The position numbers and the translations under genes are program-made. Source: Perkinsus chesapeaki (Eukaryota; Perkinsozoa; Perkinsida; Perkinsidae). From it: a stretch of DNA of 64,000 bases. The notes beneath the pieces were generated by a model that was not told the DNA's origin, did no database searches, and saw only the letters and a list, made by a program, of their open reading frames with translations. The stretch spans positions 1 to 64,000 of the forward strand of contig JAAPAO010000068.1 of the NCBI GenBank assembly GCA_013115145.1, given 5' to 3'. This document shows, in pieces, positions 54,545-64,000 of this stretch (position 1 is its first letter; each line of letters begins with the position of its first letter).

Positions 54545-55654
54545 CTAGTCCTTGTACACGTAATACGTTGTTATCTTGCACGACGAGGCCTGTCGCTGCC
54601 TTTTGTTAGGGCAACCATTGTTGCCAGCGAATCCTGGGTAATCACGCGCTCGAGTCAACTGAGCAGCGGTATCTCCTACAGCGAGAGAATAAATAATATC
54701 GTTTCCGCCGCAGACCACTTGCTTAGTCTTGTTGTAGTAGCCGTCAAATGCCCCGGAGGCGGGACCCAAGACTTTAAGGGAGGAATCGATGAAGTGAAGA
54801 TTAAGCCCTACACGGGTACCACCGAGAGATAGCATTGTCGCCACGATTAAGTCACTGGACAGGGGAAAGATGTGAAGGACTCTGTGGGCGACGTCCACGT
54901 CGGTAGCCGGCGCCATTTCGTCGCTCACCGCACGGAAATAAAGGGGATCTTTTCGGTACTTCAACTCGAAGCGTATTCGCGTCCACCTGTAGTCCGAAGC
55001 GAAGCCCAGTAAAGTAACACCGAGGGCATCACTTCCATGGAGTGACAAGCAGCACTCGCTAAGACCATCGCCTTCGGCGCACCAAATACTTCTGGCCTGC
55101 GCGTAGCTACCTACATCTGCACGATCGACACAGAACAACCGATCGGACGTATCCAGTATGAAAAAGAATTCGTCAGTGCAGATCATCTGAGGCTTCCGTC
55201 CAGTCAACCCGTCGCAGTCTTTATGGAGACCATGGACATCAATGCTGGAAATGGCCTCAGGTTCAGCTGATAAGTCGTACTGGTGGAGCTTCCGCATATC
55301 ATCATGTAGAATAAACAAGTGGTTGTTCTTGCTGTCATAATAGTAGACTGCTTCACCTTTAAAGCCAGGCTTTAAGACCATAACTTGCTCAACTCCTTTA
55401 AAAGGCTTTTTAATATGTAAACCATTACCGGTAGGATAAACACCAAGAAGCTCTTCATTCATAACAAATACGAATGATGGTGATGGACTAACTAGAATCT
55501 CCTCTCGTGGACAGTCTAGTGTGAGTTCCCTCTTTCCGAGGTGTGGGGCGAACTCGTGAAGCATATCCGGCGGAGGGCCATTCCCAGCAGCCTTTTCGAG
55601 CATCTTGTGGAATAGGCGTAGCTCTAGTGCCATAACATGTGGAGGCAGTCTCAT
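54545..55654 (-). CDS. Tandem-array paralogue P3 (369 residues)
   Basis: Starts MRLPPHVMALELRLFHKMLE and shares nearly all of the first 130 residues with P2, including synonymous positions. From about residue 135 the two diverge sharply (IDVHGLHKDCDGLTGRKPQ here). Regions such as FFILDTSDRLFCVDRADVG and VLGPASGAFDGYYNKTKQVV alternate hydrophobic and polar residues, as in beta-propeller blades. Ends KITTYYVYKD. No acidic insertion. Confidence 0.8.
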   Translation of the reverse strand: MRLPPHVMALELRLFHKMLEKAAGNGPPPDMLHEFAPHLGKRELTLDCPREEILVSPSPSFVFVMNEELLGVYPTGNGLHIKKPFKGVEQVMVLKPGFKGEAVYYYDSKNNHLFILHDDMRKLHQYDLSAEPEAISSIDVHGLHKDCDGLTGRKPQMICTDEFFFILDTSDRLFCVDRADVGSYAQARSIWCAEGDGLSECCLSLHGSDALGVTLLGFASDYRWTRIRFELKYRKDPLYFRAVSDEMAPATDVDVAHRVLHIFPLSSDLIVATMLSLGGTRVGLNLHFIDSSLKVLGPASGAFDGYYNKTKQVVCGGNDIIYSLAVGDTAAQLTRARDYPGFAGNNGCPNKRQRQASSCKITTYYVYKD

Positions 55655-55935
55655 TATTCAGATGATAGGAGTAGCCGACTACAACCGGAACTTCACGAAT
55701 AAGCAACGAACAATTCTAAACGATTTACATTTCCTGAAGGTTCGGAGGCGACTGTTCAAGAAATCTCTTAATGCTGTCAAACCCGTCGCTGAAGGCAAAG
55801 AAAAATCTATTGCTAGCCGTGGAAACTCGGGGGGTCATTTGACACCGATGGCGCCTTTGCACAGCGCTAGTAACTCAACAGGGATTGATGTAGAAAAATA
55901 TTGGTACCGTAACTTATCGCTTCCTAATTCAAATA

Positions 55936-57057
55936 TTATCTATAAACGTAGCAAGTGGCGACTCGACACCCTGTGGAGAATTCTATTCGATCAAGTCGAG
56001 ACTCGGCAGTCTCAGCAGCATCAGGATCGAAGTCATCCGGTATATAGCACTCAGCCAAAGTGTTGTCCTCTCTGCGAAGGTAGATCAAATCTCCCGGGCC
56101 CAGTACGATCTGCATGCCCTGTACCTTGATATAGTCACTGGTGGTGAGGCTGAGGGCCTTTCCCATAGGGCGCAGAGACCGACTATAAAGTGTGAGACAG
56201 CAGTTGATTTCTCCAGGTCGTCGGCTGACCACTCCGTAGAACAGGCCGTCTACATCGATAACCAATATTATATCCGCGGCTCTACCGTTATTTACCAAGA
56301 CCAAATTGAAGTCGTCAACAGCATAGTCAAAATACAAAGGACACTTCCGCCTTTTCAACTTCAAAGTGTGGACAGAGTTCCGGTTGTAGCCAAGCATGAC
56401 CACTTTTATCGCTTCGGGATCATTGGGAACCGACAGCAACATCCGCCTGGTGCCATTTTCCGAGTTGTAAACGAGCTTGGCTTGAGCAGTCTCACGGATG
56501 TCTGAGCGATCGATACAGAAGAGATGGCCCGATGAAAAGAGGATAAAGACGAACTCGTCGGTGAGCTTCATGTCCAAGGGAGATTTGCTGGACGTCGAGC
56601 CCCGTGGTAATCCGAGGACTTCACTCGAAACACCGTTGCCTGCTAGCCCATCTGCGAGGTTATACTGTATCAGCTTGCGGTTGCCTTCGCAGAGGATATA
56701 TAGCTGGCGCTTCTCGACGTTATAGTAGTGAACGGACATGTCTTTAAAAGCAGGTTGTAATACCATCACCTCCTCACCTCTCTCAAGAGGCTTTCTAATA
56801 TATACACCAGTAGGAGTAGGATAAACACCAAGAAGCTCTTCATTCATAACAAATATAAATGATGGTGATGGACTAACCAGAATCTCCTCTCGTGGACAGT
56901 CTAGTGTGCAGTCCCGAGTTCCCAAGAACTCCGTATAAGGCTCGCCGACTTCCGGTAGCGCTCCGAGCCTGCCCGACTTCTCCAAAAGAACCTCGAACAC
57001 CCGATGCTCCAACGCCATTACGTGAGCGGGCGTCTTCATAATCAATAACGCTCGCAA
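55936..57057 (-). CDS. Tandem-array paralogue P4 (367-373 residues)
   Basis: The family start is MKTPAHVMALEHRVFEVLLE at 57039; an upstream in-frame ATG at 57057 would add six residues. Core REEILVSPSPSFIFVMNEEL and YIRKPLERGEEVMVLQP are nearly identical to P1 and P5. Later segments FVFILFSSGHLFCIDRSD and DLIYLRREDNTLAE are family-typical. Ends RVATCYVYR. Intact frame throughout. Confidence 0.8.
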   Translation of the reverse strand: MRALLIMKTPAHVMALEHRVFEVLLEKSGRLGALPEVGEPYTEFLGTRDCTLDCPREEILVSPSPSFIFVMNEELLGVYPTPTGVYIRKPLERGEEVMVLQPAFKDMSVHYYNVEKRQLYILCEGNRKLIQYNLADGLAGNGVSSEVLGLPRGSTSSKSPLDMKLTDEFVFILFSSGHLFCIDRSDIRETAQAKLVYNSENGTRRMLLSVPNDPEAIKVVMLGYNRNSVHTLKLKRRKCPLYFDYAVDDFNLVLVNNGRAADIILVIDVDGLFYGVVSRRPGEINCCLTLYSRSLRPMGKALSLTTSDYIKVQGMQIVLGPGDLIYLRREDNTLAECYIPDDFDPDAAETAESRLDRIEFSTGCRVATCYVYR

Positions 57058-58203
57058 ACTAAAAAACCAAGTGTAGCGTAGCTCTGTTTACACTGACTAT
57101 GGCGAGAGCACGATCGCCTTCATGTCAGAGACGCTACCACAAAAATTGGCAGCATTCCAGAAAACTGGCATCTCTCGACTCGATTGTTCAATAGCAAAGC
57201 TTTGAGGCTCAAATCAAGCAGATCTCCCAATGAACGACGACAGGTAGCTAATCCGCATCTGTGGTCGGTAGACTAGCCTCACCGATCCGCCAAGGAAACA
57301 CAATAGCTGCTCATCTGGGGATGAAACTATTAATAAGAGACCATGCAGGAGGGAGAGTACTGCACAAGCCCGATTGACGGGGAAGTTGCTTTGCAAACCT
57401 GTCGGGACTGTGAGCGATCTTGTTGATCCCAGCAACCCTCACCTCAGTATCAGGCCTTGTATGATAATACGAAACCAAATCCGGAATTACTCCGGCGGAG
57501 TAATCCATCACTGTTATCAATTAAGACAGAATAAAGCTATCGGAAGATCTGTTGCTCGCTTCAGGCCACTGTGTCCGATTCCTCATCAATACTTTCGAGA
57601 GGTAAAAACGCAGTACCTCCGTGGCAACATAGAATTATCGCTACTACTAGAAGATTGAATATTTCTTTGGCCGACTACAAGTCTCGCAATTCTACGGTTT
57701 CATCGTCAAGTGTGTCATATTGTTCACTCACCACCGCTCAAGTACGACAGCACAGAAGACTACAACGTCCTTAGTCTTGCGAGGACTTCGCTAGTGCGTG
57801 TTGTAGTTCCTTCTTTGTTAGCTGCGCTAGCTGGATGTCAAACGTAAGCAAACAAGTATACGGGAGCCGGAAAGTAAAAGAATTACAAGGGGACCAGATA
57901 CAGTGGAGAGGTAGAGGCAGCTAATTGGGTTGCTGACCGCCTCACGGCGCGCGTGGCATGGTAGGGGTGCGCGGCTGAGTAGCGCCTATACCGGCTCCCC
58001 AGGCTTCTTATCATATTTTATCTGTGCCACTCAGACTAGGTAGTAGTAATGCGATGACGTTATCAACCAATACAGAAACATTAACACTATAATGCTAGTA
58101 CAAATAGAATGACTTTAATCGATCGTATGGCCATTGAAAATACAACGCACCAGCAACATGGAAAGCTGCCAATTAAAAAAGTAACAAATATCTACAACCG
58201 TCC
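57058..58203. other. Largest gap inside the tandem array (1.15 kb)
   Basis: No family remnant recognised. A perfect hairpin with 8-bp arms (ATTACTCC/GGAGTAAT) lies at 57486-57504. Short open frames are unsupported. Confidence 0.4.
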
Positions 58204-59358
58204 TCACGACACCATATAGGGATAATAGACGCTGATTCGCTTCGATTGTTCCCTACCAACATAGTCTCGCACCGTTTCCACCATATCTACTGTGTCGTGG
58301 TCGCTAACATAACTCCCCTCGCTGTCAGAGCTCCACTCGTCCTCAGGCATAAATGACGGCGAGAAGGAGCTGTCATCTCGGAGGATATAAATGACGCCGT
58401 TCGGACCAGATACTATTTGCATGTCCCTCGCATCCACGTACTCCGGTGATAGGATGACCGGATCCCCGATGAACCGGAACATCCTATCCCGCAGCTCAAG
58501 CCAGCACTCCCGAGGCCTACCGTCCACGTTGTGATAGGTGGCTAATGCATAGATATTATCGTCAATAGGGTAGACCATACAGAGCCGAGCGCCGAAGGGG
58601 TCATCATGGTAGAGGTCGTGGGCCTGGTGTGGACGCTCCTTGAAATAGAGAGGGGCCCGGCGACTTTTCATCCTCAAACGCACCACAGTGACACCGGTAC
58701 GATTTCTCAACAGGACACGGAGGCCCTTCGGATACGTCGGGCTCACCAACAGCTGCTCGGCCCGGAATCTGGCACGCCCATTGGACCATATGAGATGGGC
58801 CTGCACACTCCTCCGGGGATGAGAGCGATCGATGCAGAATACATGGCGAAAACCGAACAGAGTGAAAATGAAGGGGCCGCTGCAGACCATCTGGAGGGCA
58901 CTCCGCCTGTAGTCGGAGGCCCTGGGCAAGCCGAGCACCTCCATGATCGGATGTGGCGGTCTATCAGGTTGAAGCTTGTAGTGGATCAATCCACGGTTAC
59001 GATTGCACAGCACCACCAGGCATTTGCGCTTGCTGTCATAGTAGTAGACGGCATTACCTTTAAAACCAGGTTGTAATACCATAACCTCCTCACCTCTCTC
59101 AAGAGGCTTTCTAATATATACACCAGTAGGAGTAGGATAAACACCAAGAAGCTCTTCATCCATAACAAATATAAATGATGGTGATGGACTAACCAGAATC
59201 TCCTCTCGTGGACAGTCTAGTGTGCAGTCCCGAATTCCCAAGAACTCCGTATAAGGCTCGCCGACCAGCTCTGTCACCGCACTGCCTCCACCGCGTGACT
59301 CCAATACGGCCTCGAACAGCCGCAGATCCAGCGCCAACGCATGAGACGGCAATATCAT
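58204..59358 (-). CDS. Tandem-array paralogue P5 (384 residues)
   Basis: Starts MILPSHALALDLRLFEAVLE. Core REEILVSPSPSFIFVMDEEL (Asp for Asn), YIRKPLERG, VMVLQPGFKGNAVYYYDS. The middle and C-terminal parts are Arg-rich and diverge from P1 and P4 (LRMKSRRAPLYFKERPHQAH). It keeps MQIVSGPNGVIYILRDDSSF and ends RISVYYPYMVS after an acidic segment. Confidence 0.8.
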   Translation of the reverse strand: MILPSHALALDLRLFEAVLESRGGGSAVTELVGEPYTEFLGIRDCTLDCPREEILVSPSPSFIFVMDEELLGVYPTPTGVYIRKPLERGEEVMVLQPGFKGNAVYYYDSKRKCLVVLCNRNRGLIHYKLQPDRPPHPIMEVLGLPRASDYRRSALQMVCSGPFIFTLFGFRHVFCIDRSHPRRSVQAHLIWSNGRARFRAEQLLVSPTYPKGLRVLLRNRTGVTVVRLRMKSRRAPLYFKERPHQAHDLYHDDPFGARLCMVYPIDDNIYALATYHNVDGRPRECWLELRDRMFRFIGDPVILSPEYVDARDMQIVSGPNGVIYILRDDSSFSPSFMPEDEWSSDSEGSYVSDHDTVDMVETVRDYVGREQSKRISVYYPYMVS

Positions 59359-59852
59359 TTATAAGCCCCTCCTACACAGTAGCTCATCGGTATTAGTAGT
59401 GCGCCATACAACAATCCCGAGAAATTATGCCCCGATGCCCCGATGATGACAATGAAATGATTGTTCGGAAGGAGGTAGAGCAGAAAGCTGTACGTGATTA
59501 AGCTCTAATAGTTGCATCTGACGCTCCTCCGACTGCCATCGCATCATACGACAATTTATTCCAAAACGAACGCGACTTCCCTGAGATTACTACCACACAC
59601 AGTTCTGCAAGGAGCATTGCTGCCTTATGGCCTCCAATCAAAGGAGTTTCTCTTGCCATAATCCATCTGCCTCTAATGAGATCCAAGTCGAGTATAAAGA
59701 ATTACCCGACATCTGTGGCCACGGTCGGCTATATACACGAGCCGGTCCGGCAAACTCCTAGGCTCTTCGCCAGCTCGCCTACAATAAGTACGCGAGCAAC
59801 CGAAGAGCATTTCACAATAACTCAAGGGAAGATGAGGGAAACTGAAATAACA
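59359..59852. other. Intergenic, no gene seen
   Basis: Spacer within the array. No family remnant or other coding region recognised. Confidence 0.4.
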
Positions 59853-60962
59853 TCAATACGTGTGATATACCGTCAACCGCATTGGATCCTCGAGAGGAAG
59901 CATTTCTGAAACAGACGTGTCGATAGAGCTCACCGACTCGTCATCGCCAGCCTCGATGAACCGCCGCTGTACTCGAAAGGACGTATCCCTCCGAAGCACA
60001 TAGACCACATCCCCAAAACCGCAAATCACTTCCATATCGGAGACTTCCCTATGATCTTCAGCCACCTTCGTTGCGAAGCCGATCCTCCTAGAACTGCTAT
60101 CCACCAGTTGAAGCTCACAACTTCTCCTATTAGAGTAGCGGGATGCTGTACGATAAACCATTCCTAGTATGCCATACTCCAGCGGCACCACAGTCATCAA
60201 CTTGTACGATTGTCCGGCTCCAGGCCATGGTACTTCCGACAGCTCCTCAAAGCAGCGCTTGCCCCCTTTATCGACGAGACGGAGGTCGACTATATTGATA
60301 CCGAAGTACCCTAGAACAAGCACTCGGACACGGCGGGGATCGGAGGGGTTGAGGACCAAACGTTCGCAACGATCAGGGTTGTAGCAACCTCGCCAGCCAC
60401 GATAAGCTTCAACGGTATCATGAACGGTCTGTCGATCGATGTAGAAGAGATCGCCGAGCGGTGTTAAGATGTAGATGAAGTCTGTATTCGCAGCCATATC
60501 TAGTTTACGGCTCCGACACAGCCAAGGATCCGGCATGCCGGACACCTCGGAGACTTGCCCAGGTCGATCAGTTGCTTGTATATCGTATATTATCAACTCA
60601 CGGTTATCCTCACATAAAACAAATAGTCTATATTCAATAGTATGATAATAATAGATACCTTTACCTTCAAATCCAGGCTGTAATACAACACCCTCGTCAC
60701 CCTGTACCAGAGGCTTTCTTATATTCAAACCGGTAGGGGTAGGGTAGACCCCATAGAGCTCATCGTTCATAATAAATATAAAAACCGGTGGTGGTGTCAA
60801 AAGCAGCGTGGCACTGACGTAGCTCAATGCGAGTTCCCTCCTTCTCAGTACATTACAGAACTCCTTAAAAACTCCCGACAGGACGCCGTCTCGGCCGCGC
60901 CTCTGCATCAGCTCCATGAAGACGCTTACTTCCAGCGCTAAGACGTGACCAGGAGATTTCAT
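59853..60962 (-). CDS. Tandem-array paralogue P6 (369 residues)
   Basis: Start chosen at MKSPGHVLALEVSVFMELMQ (60962) by comparison with the family; an upstream in-frame ATG at 60992 is less likely. The core differs from P1-P5 (SATLLLTPPPVFIFIMNDEL) but keeps GVYPTPTGLNIRKPLVQGDE. It is followed by the block shared with P7 and P8, YYYHTIEYRLFVLCEDNREL to QATDRPGQVSEVSGMP. Ends MRLTVYHTY. Only 98 bp separate its start from the stop of P7. Confidence 0.8.
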   Translation of the reverse strand: MKSPGHVLALEVSVFMELMQRRGRDGVLSGVFKEFCNVLRRRELALSYVSATLLLTPPPVFIFIMNDELYGVYPTPTGLNIRKPLVQGDEGVVLQPGFEGKGIYYYHTIEYRLFVLCEDNRELIIYDIQATDRPGQVSEVSGMPDPWLCRSRKLDMAANTDFIYILTPLGDLFYIDRQTVHDTVEAYRGWRGCYNPDRCERLVLNPSDPRRVRVLVLGYFGINIVDLRLVDKGGKRCFEELSEVPWPGAGQSYKLMTVVPLEYGILGMVYRTASRYSNRRSCELQLVDSSSRRIGFATKVAEDHREVSDMEVICGFGDVVYVLRRDTSFRVQRRFIEAGDDESVSSIDTSVSEMLPLEDPMRLTVYHTY

Positions 60963-61060
60963 AAAGGGAAACTGACGGCAAGCGTAAGTCACCCTCCAGC
61001 CACCTTCACCTTAACTAAACAGCTACAGGCTACAAAGCCTAGGAAACTCTCATGACACTT

Positions 61061-62206
61061 CTAAGGAGAGTACCAAGTACCAACGTAGACGGCCAGTCTC
61101 TTGGGGTCATCAGGGCAGACGTCAGATATTATAGTGTCGGAGGACTTAACTCGCTTCAACTCCAGATTGACATCCTTTTCCTCATAACGAGGCTGCTCTC
61201 CGAAAGATGTGTCCCTCCTTATTACGAATAAATGGTCACCGAAGCCTTCCAAGATCTGCATGTGATGAACCTCTTTACTGTCCTGCGCCACAGCGAGGCT
61301 ATAGTAATCACTCCTTCGCAGTGAACTGTTGGTGAGGGAAAGATCGCAAACGACTTTGCTACACATATATGTCCGTCTACGCGTCACCACGCCATAAATA
61401 TGATGAGAAATCGGTATGACCGACACCAACGGTTCCAACAGATCGCCCCAGTGCACTTTAGACTCCGGGTAGGAGCCGTACCGCGGCTCTCGTCTCATCG
61501 AGTCGCTTTGGTCGTCCAACAGAACGTCGACAATGTGTATTGTGTCGCGATCTATAGTCAGTACCTTAACCTTATGAGGGTACACGGGGCTCACTAGAAG
61601 GTGGTCACAACGACCTATTACTCCGCCAGCAGACCAGACCAGGAGGGCATGACAGGAGCCACCTCTCACACTATTACGCTGAATGACGAAGAGGTGGCCA
61701 GTCGAAATGAGGATCAAAATGTGTTGGTCGGTGGCAGCCATATCGAACTTCTTACTGTAGCACTGTGACACGGTGGGCATGCCGGACACCTCGGAGACTT
61801 GCCCCGGTCGATCAGTTGCTTGTATATCGTATATTATCAACTTACGGTTATCCTCACATAAAACAAATAGTCTATATTCAATAGTATGATAATAATAGAT
61901 ACCTTTACCTTCAAATCCAGGCTGTAATACAACACCCTCCGGTTCTCGTGCCATCAGCGTCTTTACAGCCACACCGGTAGCGGCAGGATAAGCTCCATAA
62001 AGCACATCATTCATTACATACGCGACCGATGGCGGTGGACTCAGTACAATCTCACAGGCCAGTTTCTTAAAGACGAGCTTCCTCCTTGACATATAGGAGA
62101 AGAAACCCTCAAAGATTCCCGAGAGGTTACTAGACTGACCACGCTTATCTAGTACCTCCTCGAATATCCCCAATTCGAGAGCCAAAACATGTGCTGGAGT
62201 CCTCAT
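61061..62206 (-). CDS. Tandem-array paralogue P7 (381 residues, mosaic core)
   Basis: Family start MRTPAHVLALELGIFEEVLD (62206). The core is the most deviant (CEIVLSPPPSVAYVMNDVL, then GAYPAATGVAVKTLMAREPE) and replaces the usual IRKPL box. Directly afterwards it is nearly identical in DNA to P6 and P8 for about 130 bp. This sharp change suggests recombination. The C-terminus, with SSDTIISDVCPDDPKRLAVY, is shared with P8. Confidence 0.8.
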   Translation of the reverse strand: MRTPAHVLALELGIFEEVLDKRGQSSNLSGIFEGFFSYMSRRKLVFKKLACEIVLSPPPSVAYVMNDVLYGAYPAATGVAVKTLMAREPEGVVLQPGFEGKGIYYYHTIEYRLFVLCEDNRKLIIYDIQATDRPGQVSEVSGMPTVSQCYSKKFDMAATDQHILILISTGHLFVIQRNSVRGGSCHALLVWSAGGVIGRCDHLLVSPVYPHKVKVLTIDRDTIHIVDVLLDDQSDSMRREPRYGSYPESKVHWGDLLEPLVSVIPISHHIYGVVTRRRTYMCSKVVCDLSLTNSSLRRSDYYSLAVAQDSKEVHHMQILEGFGDHLFVIRRDTSFGEQPRYEEKDVNLELKRVKSSDTIISDVCPDDPKRLAVYVGTWYSP

Positions 62207-62215
62207 TAAATCCAC

Positions 62216-62497
62216 GACTAAAAATCAACTCAGAGCTGCAGCACCCTCATAGAAGAATCAAACCCATAGTACCGACCAGAAACCAGATTTGGCATCTCCG
62301 GTTGAGCCATCACCTTATCCGACACTTCCATTATAGACCGACTGCCAATCCGTCGGTGGCAGGAAATTGACAGGCTTCACCAGACACCCTGGGCATCCTC
62401 ATCCGCCCCGAAATCCGAATAAGGCACACATTAGGTCAGCTCCGATAACGAATTGAACCAACTCAAATCCTAACTAGTTCAAAAGTACTGAGACATG
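62216..62497. other. Intergenic, no gene seen
   Basis: Spacer between P7 and P8 with no recognisable feature. Confidence 0.4.
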
Positions 62498-63620
62498 CTA
62501 TTGAGAGGGACAATACCAGTGCACAGTGTACACGGCGAGCCTCTTAGGATCATCAGGACACACATCGGAGATGATACTATCTGACGATTTTATCCTTGGC
62601 AACTCCTCGTTATAATCTCTCTCGGTAAATTTCGCCTGCTCTTTAAAGGACGTATCCATTCTTACAAAGTAGAGAGTGTCGCCTGGTCCATCCATTATCC
62701 GCATGTGATAGGCTTCCTTACCATCCATCGCCACCTCCGTAGTACAGGAGCCTATCTGACGGAAGCGACTGTCTGCCAGGCGAATGCTGCAGGTGGCTTT
62801 GCTGCTCATTGTCGACTCATCACGTATGATTACGCCAAATACACCAGGCACTATCGGTATTACGGACGTCAGAGGCTTATCTATATCGCCGAACCACCGG
62901 ATTTCGCGGTGCGGGAACACCTCATAGGGCGTGAGTCGTCGCCAACAGCGCTCATCCAGCAGAACATCGATCACGTACATTTCGTGGCGCGCTGCCGTTA
63001 CAACTCTGACCTGATAGGGGTACCTCGTCCCCATTATGAGATGGTCGCAGCGGCCTAAGGTGCCATCGGTGCTCCACCAGAGGAAGGCTTGGCAAGAGTC
63101 TCGAATCCTTCCGCGCACAATATAAAAGAGATGCCCGGTTGAAATGAGAATCGGCAGCCATGTCGAACTTGCGGTTGCAGCACTGTGACACGGTGGGCAT
63201 GCCGGACACCTCTGAGACTTGCCCCGGTCGATCAGTTGCTTGTATATCGTATATTATCAACTTACGGTTATCCTCACATAAAACAAATAGTCTATATTCA
63301 ATAGAATGATAATAATAGATACCTTTACCTCTTGGGCGTAATACAACACCCTCGTCACCCTCTACCAGAGGCTTTCTTATATTCAAACCTGCGGGGGTGG
63401 GGTAGACCCCATAGAGCTCATCGTCTATCATGTACGTGTACGATGGAGCTGGACTGAGAATGAAGTCGTCAAATGATTTCGCTAGAATATGCATTCTCCT
63501 CGTCATACAGGATGAGATATCCTCAAAGATTCCAGATAGGTCACCACAGCGACCACGCCGATTCAGCAGCTCGTCAATCAGGCCCATTTCGAGGGCTAAC
63601 ACATGGGCAGGAGTTCTCAT
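62498..63620 (-). pseudogene. Tandem-array paralogue P8, broken by a frameshifting deletion
   Basis: Starts MRTPAHVLALEMGLIDELLN at 63620 and follows the family through GLNIRKPLVEGDEG and the shared YYYHSIEYRLFVLCEDNRKL block. At the junction 63152/63153 the sequence after ATGGCTGCC lacks about 17 nt present in P7. This shifts the frame, and the 5' reading frame ends at 62952. The downstream homology (ILISTGHLFYIV, then GRCDHLIMGTRYPYQVRVV) continues in another frame to a normal family C-terminus at 62498. Apart from this single lesion and one lost codon (VVLRPRGKG), the copy is well preserved, so the break is recent. A tiny intron or sequencing error is the alternative. Confidence 0.75.
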
Positions 63621-63761
63621 TCAAGCTACTTCCGTGAAAACAAGCAAAGCGCGGAGATAGAAGAGCAAATCTTGCTATCTTGTATTTCCTCAACGAGGTA
63701 GCTTAATCGATTTGCCTGTTTGGTGTGGTTTATCCTCTAGAGTCTCTGAGAATCAGTCACC

Positions 63762-64000
63762 ATGGCCAAGTCCAAGAACCATACCAACCATAACCAGATC
63801 AAGAAGGCCCACCGTAACGGCATCAAGAAGGTAATCAAACATAATGCTCTTTTTGACGGCTTTTTCGTTGCGATTCCTTAAATAAAACCCCGCCAGTGTC
63901 GACGGTAAAAATATGACGTTGCTATTAGGCCCCTACCTACAAGAAGATGTCCACTCGCGGTATGTGCCCCAAGTTCCTGCGTAACGCCAAGTACGCTCTT
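63762..64000 (+). CDS. RPL29: 60S ribosomal protein eL29 (3' end outside window)
   Basis: Exon 1 (63762-63830) encodes MAKSKNHTNHNQIKKAHRNG and ends IKK. A 98-nt GT-AG intron (63831-63928) in phase 0 is followed by APTYKKMSTRGMCPKFLRNA reading to the window edge. The Asn/His/Lys-rich N-terminus and the CPKFLRN motif are diagnostic of eL29, a small structural protein of the large ribosomal subunit. It is divergent from P8, leaving a 141-bp shared upstream region. Confidence 0.95.

Overview
This window is eukaryotic nuclear DNA from a compact protist genome. Genes on both strands are split by many short GT-AG introns (mostly 40-60 nt), and neighbouring genes sit a few tens to hundreds of bases apart. 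The recognisable housekeeping genes are all eukaryotic: eL29, N-myristoyltransferase, a CUL3-type cullin, a chromodomain protein, a HAD phosphatase and an intron-containing tRNA-Tyr. The style, with tiny introns and large lineage-specific tandem families, resembles an alveolate such as Perkinsus. That placement is an inference I could not test.

Layout. 0-8 kb: a Gly/Asp/Trp-rich secreted repeat protein running off the left edge, then small multi-exon genes of unknown function, mostly on the minus strand, and a tRNA-Tyr. 8-16 kb: two more members of the Gly-rich secreted family, a near-identical 644-bp direct duplication, and gene-poor sequence with short tandem repeats. 16.4-24 kb: a Ser/Pro-rich gene, then four minus-strand paralogues that share an undescribed two-part domain interrupted by a phase-0 intron at the same position. 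24-28.6 kb: small plus-strand genes, including a one-helix membrane protein, a probable nucleolar protein and a probable mitochondrial protein. 28.6-32.3 kb: no convincing gene, but a dense cluster of short perfect hairpins.

32-46 kb is the conserved core: a Cys/His-containing protein, a chromodomain protein, a P-loop protein, N-myristoyltransferase, a Tom22-like outer-membrane protein and cullin-3. 45.5-51.4 kb holds four minus-strand genes (coiled-coil, PH-domain, HAD-IIA phosphatase, unknown) and a 51-residue plus-strand ORF.

51.5-63.6 kb is the most striking part: eight intronless minus-strand paralogues of about 370 residues in tandem. A near-identical core block sits inside otherwise divergent proteins, which suggests gene conversion. 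The first copy has a stop at codon 3 of the family start, and the eighth is broken by a frameshifting deletion. The window ends in the 5' part of the eL29 gene.

An unexpected cross-gene signal is that four introns in three unrelated genes carry an antisense tRNA T-arm/B-box-like motif 9-22 nt after the donor, as if intron gain came from tRNA-like elements. Exon structures were inferred by hand from reading frame, splice consensus and protein-family resemblance. No database search was possible.
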